Source: Thelephora terrestris (lineage: Eukaryota > Basidiomycota > Agaricomycetes > Thelephorales > Thelephoraceae). From it: 64,000 bases of DNA. The position numbers and the translations under genes are program-made. The first letter of the stretch is position 1. Each line of letters opens with the position of its first letter. The notes beneath the pieces were generated by a model. That model saw only the letters and a list, made by a program, of their open reading frames with translations, was not told the DNA's origin and did no database searches. The stretch covers positions 930,001 to 994,000 of the forward strand of contig WIUZ02000008.1 of the NCBI GenBank assembly GCA_015956445.1, read 5' to 3'. Below are positions 60,034 through 64,000 of this stretch, one piece after another.

Positions 60034-60040
60034 TATATAA
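60034..60040 (+). promoter_or_regulatory. TATA box of 2.4-kb element gene
   Basis: TATATAA sits about 60 bp before the ATG at 60,100, and the same box is kept in copies A and B. It supports a resident promoter for the element gene. Confidence 0.55.
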
Positions 60041-60099
60041 CCAAAGGGGGTTGGATGACTGGTCTCCCAACAAACCCACCTTTGTTACACATAGCCAAC

Positions 60100-61366
60100 A
60101 TGCCTCGAGCCTCTACTCGTAATCCCACTCGTCGTTCTTCCTCTTACTCTCCTGTTCAGGAGAACAACTACAACATCGACCGCTTTTCCCATGCCCGCCG
60201 TGATCCATCCCGCCCTTATCCTACTTTGGGGGCTGTTATGGATAGGACCGCCACCGCCGACCCTAATGAGGGGTTCTCTGATTTAGGTGGGGGCCCTGCT
60301 TGCGAATTCCGATTTAGGAAACCAAGCTAACTCCTTTTAGGTTTCAGGGACTTTCTCCAGGCCGCTCGAAGGGTGTCTCGGCGCAAGTTGGCGCGAATTG
60401 AGACTAACCCCTATGCGAACGAACTCCTCAACAGGGGTGTCGAGTTTGTGACTGAGGCCAACGAGACCTTCAACTCCGTGTTGGAGGCCAGCGTTCTTCA
60501 TACGGGGAACGTTGGGTCCATGTTGATGGACGAAGTGGCTCACGTCAACGAGCGTATTGATGGTCGTCGCGAGGAGATCGAGGCTTTGGAGAATTGGAAG
60601 GAGGATATGCAAGGCGTAATTCATGGACAGGAAGATACCGTTGTTCGGCAGGGGGCCGATATCGATTTGTTGAAGGTAAGAAAGTTTGGGTCCGGAGTAA
60701 TTGACCTTTCTAATTCAAACTTTCTTTTAGGGAGAGGTGACCACTCTTAAGGACTTGGTCCGGGCTCTGGTTACCAAAACCGGAGAATTGGAGGACGATA
60801 AGGTAAGGGGTAGGGGTTGAAGATAATTGATATCTTCTAATCCTATTCCTTTTTAGGTTCGCCTTACTCGTCGTGTCTCCGAGTTGACCGGAGAAGTCCG
60901 GGATCTCCAAAGGAGGTGCAACGAGCCGGAAGTCCGAGTCGAAGAAGAAGAGGGAGAGGAGGTTCTGCATCGGGCCGGGTCGCCGATAATTCCCAATCGG
61001 GCTGAGTCGCCACCTGCTCGTTTGTTGGTCCGTCACGAGAACAGGTTGGTCCCCGTCGATGATGAGGTCATTGAGATCGGGAGCGACGAATTCTATCAGA
61101 ACGTAGGAGTTGTCCGTAGGGACACTCCTCGTCCTGGATTCGTTTCTACTCCTTGGGGTAGTCGCCGTCAATGGCCTGCTCTGGAGTATGATCCGTACGC
61201 CGAGTTCGTTCCCGATAGTGAACCAAACTCTGATACGGAGCTTCCAGATTACGATGACTTGTCGGACGTGGACCCGAACGAGATCCGGGAGCAGAACTGG
61301 TTGAATGAGGAGTTGGTAAGATCGGCATTGGAAGTAGTACAAAGGATCCGAAGAGATATTGATTAA
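60100..61366 (+). CDS. Coiled-coil protein of 2.4-kb element C (unknown)
   Basis: Four exons with exact phase: 60,100-60,286, 60,341-60,675, 60,731-60,802 and 60,857-61,366, giving 367 aa. The N-terminus is basic and disordered (MPRASTRNPTRRSSSYS). Exon 2 is helical (NELLNRGVEFVTEANETF; VNERIDGRREEIEALENWKE), exon 3 adds a 24-residue helix, and exon 4 starts with a further coiled coil (RVSELTGEVRDLQRRC) and turns acidic (PNSDTELPDYDDLSDVDPNE), ending IRRDID. No enzymatic residues, zinc knuckle or transmembrane span. Role unknown; a structural or nucleic-acid-associated role is only a guess. It looks whole. Confidence 0.65.
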
Positions 61367-62322
61367 ATAACTCTTTTGTACTGTTGGCTTCCAATGAATC
61401 TTCTTTCTATTTTGTCTATTGCGTGTGATCCATAAGTCGTAAAGCATAATGGTTTTCATAAGTCCAATCCAAGGGTCAGATTAATAAGCCGGTTGACTTC
61501 TGCGAGAGGTCAGCGCGCGACGCTTATTAATACATCCCTTGTTGTCGGTAGCCTGAATATCTACTAGTCGTCCAGGGGCAACGGAGGGCCAGGTAGAGGG
61601 GATCTTCGTATGAAGGTCCGCCGGTACATGTTCACGTATTATACCTCGGGTCTTCTGGGGTATCTTGACTAGTAGCACGTTCCACGTATTGGACTTTGAG
61701 TCGTTAAACATAGGGCATACTGCATAATAAACAGTTTACCGCCGTGTTTAGGGCAGGGCACCAACTGACTTAGTGGTGATGAGGCGTTAAATAAAAGAAA
61801 TGAAAGGGGGTAAACGGTGAAATCATCACAGATCCCACCCAGGGGTCCGATGAGGGAGACGGAGGGTCGCTTGCCGACTACGTCGATAGTGCTGTCGAGC
61901 AGTCACCCGGTGATGGCGATGTGGGACCAGGTGTTCCAGAGTTCGGTGACATCTGGGAGGCTGATCGGTCCGCTCGAAGGAGTCTCTTCCTATCGGCTTG
62001 AACTAGTTGTTCAGCTGAGTGCCGAAGATGGCGACGCCATGTTCGGGGAGGTTCTTGCGAGGAGGGGCCAGCACTACGATCTCCGGGATGGACGGTTGGT
62101 GACCTTCAGGCCTGCCGTAGATAGAGTCGACTTTTGATGGGATTGGGATAGCACTTGTATAGCTCGTTGTGGATTTGCTGGGAATAGTACGCGCGTGTGT
62201 GTGTTTCGAATGATTGGTGTGAAGGATAAGGAGTGTGAAGCATTCAAAACATAAGAATTGGTAAGAAGAGTCCGAAGAAAGAGCGTGTTATAAAAATTTT
62301 TAAAAATACCATGTTCCTGACA

Positions 62323-62750
62323 CCCATCAAACATGTCCCTCCTCACTTGATCTAGTCCTTCACTCACTAGATCAAACCCATACTTGTCCTGCAGACTTGC
62401 CACCTCCAACTTCAGCCGCATGCGAACCTGGCGGGCCTTGCTCGACGGAGGACACTGCTGTCCAGTACGAGTCATCGGACTTTTGCAACTCTTCTTTACA
62501 GTCCTCTCCACCATCTGAAGAACTGGAGCAGGATTCCAGGGAGGGGATTGAGGGAGAGGAATCCCTTGATCCTGGCGGTGTCGGAGGGACGACCAGGGTG
62601 GGGGGCTGTGGCATGTCACAGCATCGGACTCCTTGGCAGTCATGACCAAAGTAGTGGTAGAGAGATGCCTGGAATGGACCCCAATGTTCATGAGCGAAAT
62701 GGGCGAAGTCCTTGTCAAGACTAACAAACATAACATACATCAGATCCATC
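62323..62750 (-). pseudogene. Unknown repeat gene X, upstream piece
   Basis: The minus strand between copies 2 and 3 encodes DKDFAHFAHEHWGPFQASL, an acidic Ser-rich part (SIPSLESCSSSSDGGEDCKE) and a downstream piece YGFDLVSEGLDQVRRDM. Homologous text lies at 1-330. Two elements of the same 3.3-kb family inserted within 430 bp of each other here. The family of X is not recognised. Confidence 0.4.
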
Positions 62751-64000
62751 TGTCAGGGCCACTCTACCCCAACAACTACCAGTGCACTGAGCCGACTCCG
62801 CAGAGTACTCACTAGTCCGACTAGCTTGTGAGAGAACGATCACGTCTCTATTCTTCCGGTAGGTTGTCCGAGGTCACTACAAGTCAGGTCGAAATCCTAA
62901 AGAGAAACCCAACCTAAACCGTACTTCGTTCGGTTTAACAAGCAAGGGTTTATCCCTACAACAGGATTGATGACTCCACCAGTTGATCGACTGGACACTC
63001 GAGGTGTTCTAATATGACTGCTAGGAGTCTATAGTTACGAGGCGCAGTTGACGCGCAGAGCGGGAGGGAGAGCAGATAGGGGATGTCTTGGATCAAACAA
63101 GAAACTCTGACTTGTCCTTAACTGCAACTGGGCTGAGAAGGGCAGAGGATTTCCTGGGGTAACAAAACTAAGGTACTACGATACAGCCACAGTTGCTACT
63201 TATACTAAAGGAGTGGCCATGACGTCAATACCCTAATATACCCTTATCAAGTCCGATAAAAGGGAGATAAGGAGTGTGTGAACGCTAAGTAAGGGAAGCG
63301 AGCAAAGATGACGCGTGGGAAGATAAAGGACAAAGGGCCTTACTAGCGTGTGAAGGATTGCATAAAAGATAAGAGATGTCCGCATGAAACATAGGGGTAA
63401 AGATAACACTAGTCCTAAAAGAAAAAGGGGCATGGGGTCGTGAAAGTTCGTACCTGGGGATCACACCCAAGGGTCAGGTGAGAATCTTCTTGGATGCTTC
63501 CTTTGGAGAGGCCAAAGATAGAAATCATACATCATCCCTTGTTGTCTGTAGGCGGTAACAGCATCACGGACTAGTGGCAACCTCAACGTACGTCCGAACA
63601 TGAGGAGGTCGGGCCTAGACTCATGGGACATGAGGGATTACAGATTCGCCGGTGTTTCACACTAACGGCTACTCCACATTCACTGGGCTAAACAAAAGGA
63701 GTCTAAGGCACTCCTTTCGAATAACGGTGATTCCTTCCTCTGGTTAGGAGACTGTGATGTGACTGTCCACGTGTGTGATCAGGGTCCAGGGTTGATCGTA
63801 ATCGTAAAGTCATGAGGGGTCGTAAAAGGGGTTCATGATGTCATAAAGGGGTCATCAGGGTCTTGAGACCTAATTTTAGTGCGCGCGCGTTCTAGGCGTT
63901 CCGGAACGAAGTTCTTCCAAGGCCGTCCCGCGGACCGAGGTGTCAGCTTGCTGTAGTAAGCCAACGATGATGGTACAATGGCGGAAGTTGATATGACCCG
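62751..64000 (+). mobile_element. 3.3-kb TG...CA element, copy 3 (partial, window edge)
   Basis: Starts TGTCAGGGCCACTC; the left flank CCATC should be repeated beyond the window. It matches the first 1.25 kb of copies 1 and 2, including the TAAACCG/CGGTTTA pair and the promoter approach. The gene itself would start just past the window. No break is evident in the visible part. Confidence 0.85.

Larger units (their letters stand above)
59407..61830 (+). mobile_element. 2.4-kb TG...CA element, copy C
   Basis: Begins TGTCAGGCCGACGCGACC and ends GAAATCATCACA. The 5-bp duplication GATCC is at 59,402-59,406 and 61,831-61,835. It carries the spliced gene 60,100-61,366 and looks whole. Nested in copy 2 of the 3.3-kb family in the same orientation, so it is younger than copy 2. 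Confidence 0.88.
57970..62137 (+). pseudogene. Coiled-coil gene of 3.3-kb copy 2 (split by an insertion)
   Basis: Exon layout as in copy 1: first exon from 57,970 (MSFPNNHTYKVANGIS), then about 58,201-58,506, 58,562-58,774, 58,826-59,182, and a last exon from about 59,277 that is cut at 59,406 and resumes after 61,835, ending DRVDF at 62,137. Element C removed its normal end. Before that insertion the gene seems to have been whole. Residue differences from copy 1 spare the WDDELWVRT and EHPIKKELWYTLQRGIYDQD blocks, which hints at past selection. Confidence 0.6.
56593..62322 (+). mobile_element. 3.3-kb TG...CA element, copy 2 (split by element C)
   Basis: Starts TGTCAGGGCCACTC and ends CATGTTCCTGACA. 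The 5-bp duplication CCCAT is at 56,588-56,592 and 62,323-62,327. Without the nested element (59,407-61,835) it is about 3.30 kb, like copy 1, with the same promoter, exon order and 3' end. It lies in gene X. It looks whole apart from the nested insertion, which sits in the last exon. Confidence 0.88.

Noticed and set aside
56593-64000. Copies 2 and 3 as the two LTRs of one retroelement
   Set aside because: Copy 2 has its own matching 5-bp duplication on both sides, and only 430 bp of gene X, with no gag-pol, lies between the copies.

Overview
The window reads as nuclear DNA of a basidiomycete, most likely an agaricomycete. Genes have many short (about 45-60 nt) GT...AG introns. There is a cluster of NACHT NLR genes with an N-terminal helical domain, an F-box/LRR gene, and mobile elements typical of mushrooms (Plavaka-type transposase, a LINE with an agaricomycete-type ORF1). 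I could not fix the genus.

Layout. 1-24.5 kb is a nest of mobile DNA: a fragment of an unknown repeat gene (X); a 6.25-kb foldback palindrome with telomere-like repeats (pal1), split by a 2.4-kb TG...CA element (A); a diverged TG...CA element with two CACTG hairpin MITEs in its gene; an unknown zinc-binding gene cut by a 3.3-kb TG...CA element (copy 1); a second 3.3-kb palindrome (pal2); a tandem repeat hit by a third CACTG MITE; and a Plavaka transposase fragment carrying a LINE that has only ORF1. 24.5-51 kb is the gene island: a complete NLR (A), a degraded secreted-protein gene and an F-box fragment, a multi-exon F-box/LRR gene, a nonsense-bearing NLR (B), two NLR units in tandem (D and C) that may splice into one NACHT-WD40-NACHT protein, an NLR scrap (E), and a conserved 738-aa gene. 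51-64 kb returns to mobile DNA: element B, a second Plavaka fragment, a second copy of gene X hit by 3.3-kb copies 2 and 3, with copy 2 itself hit by 2.4-kb element C.

Most striking signal. Two sequence-distinct but similarly built families (2.4 kb and 3.3 kb), plus a third diverged member, have TG...CA ends and exact 5-bp target duplications, as left by LTR-type integration. Each carries its own promoter and one intron-containing gene for a coiled-coil protein I do not recognise. No paired LTRs, reverse transcriptase or integrase are seen. They could be very long solo LTRs with a resident gene, or stand-alone passengers mobilised in trans. They are treated here as fossils of an LTR-like lineage: five sampled copies look whole apart from nested insertions or the window edge, and one looks broken.

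The NLR genes probably act in recognition of non-self and programmed cell death, as in other fungi. Their cluster shows duplication, decay and possible fusion. The F-box genes may feed ubiquitin ligases. All calls come from reading the sequence; no database search was run.
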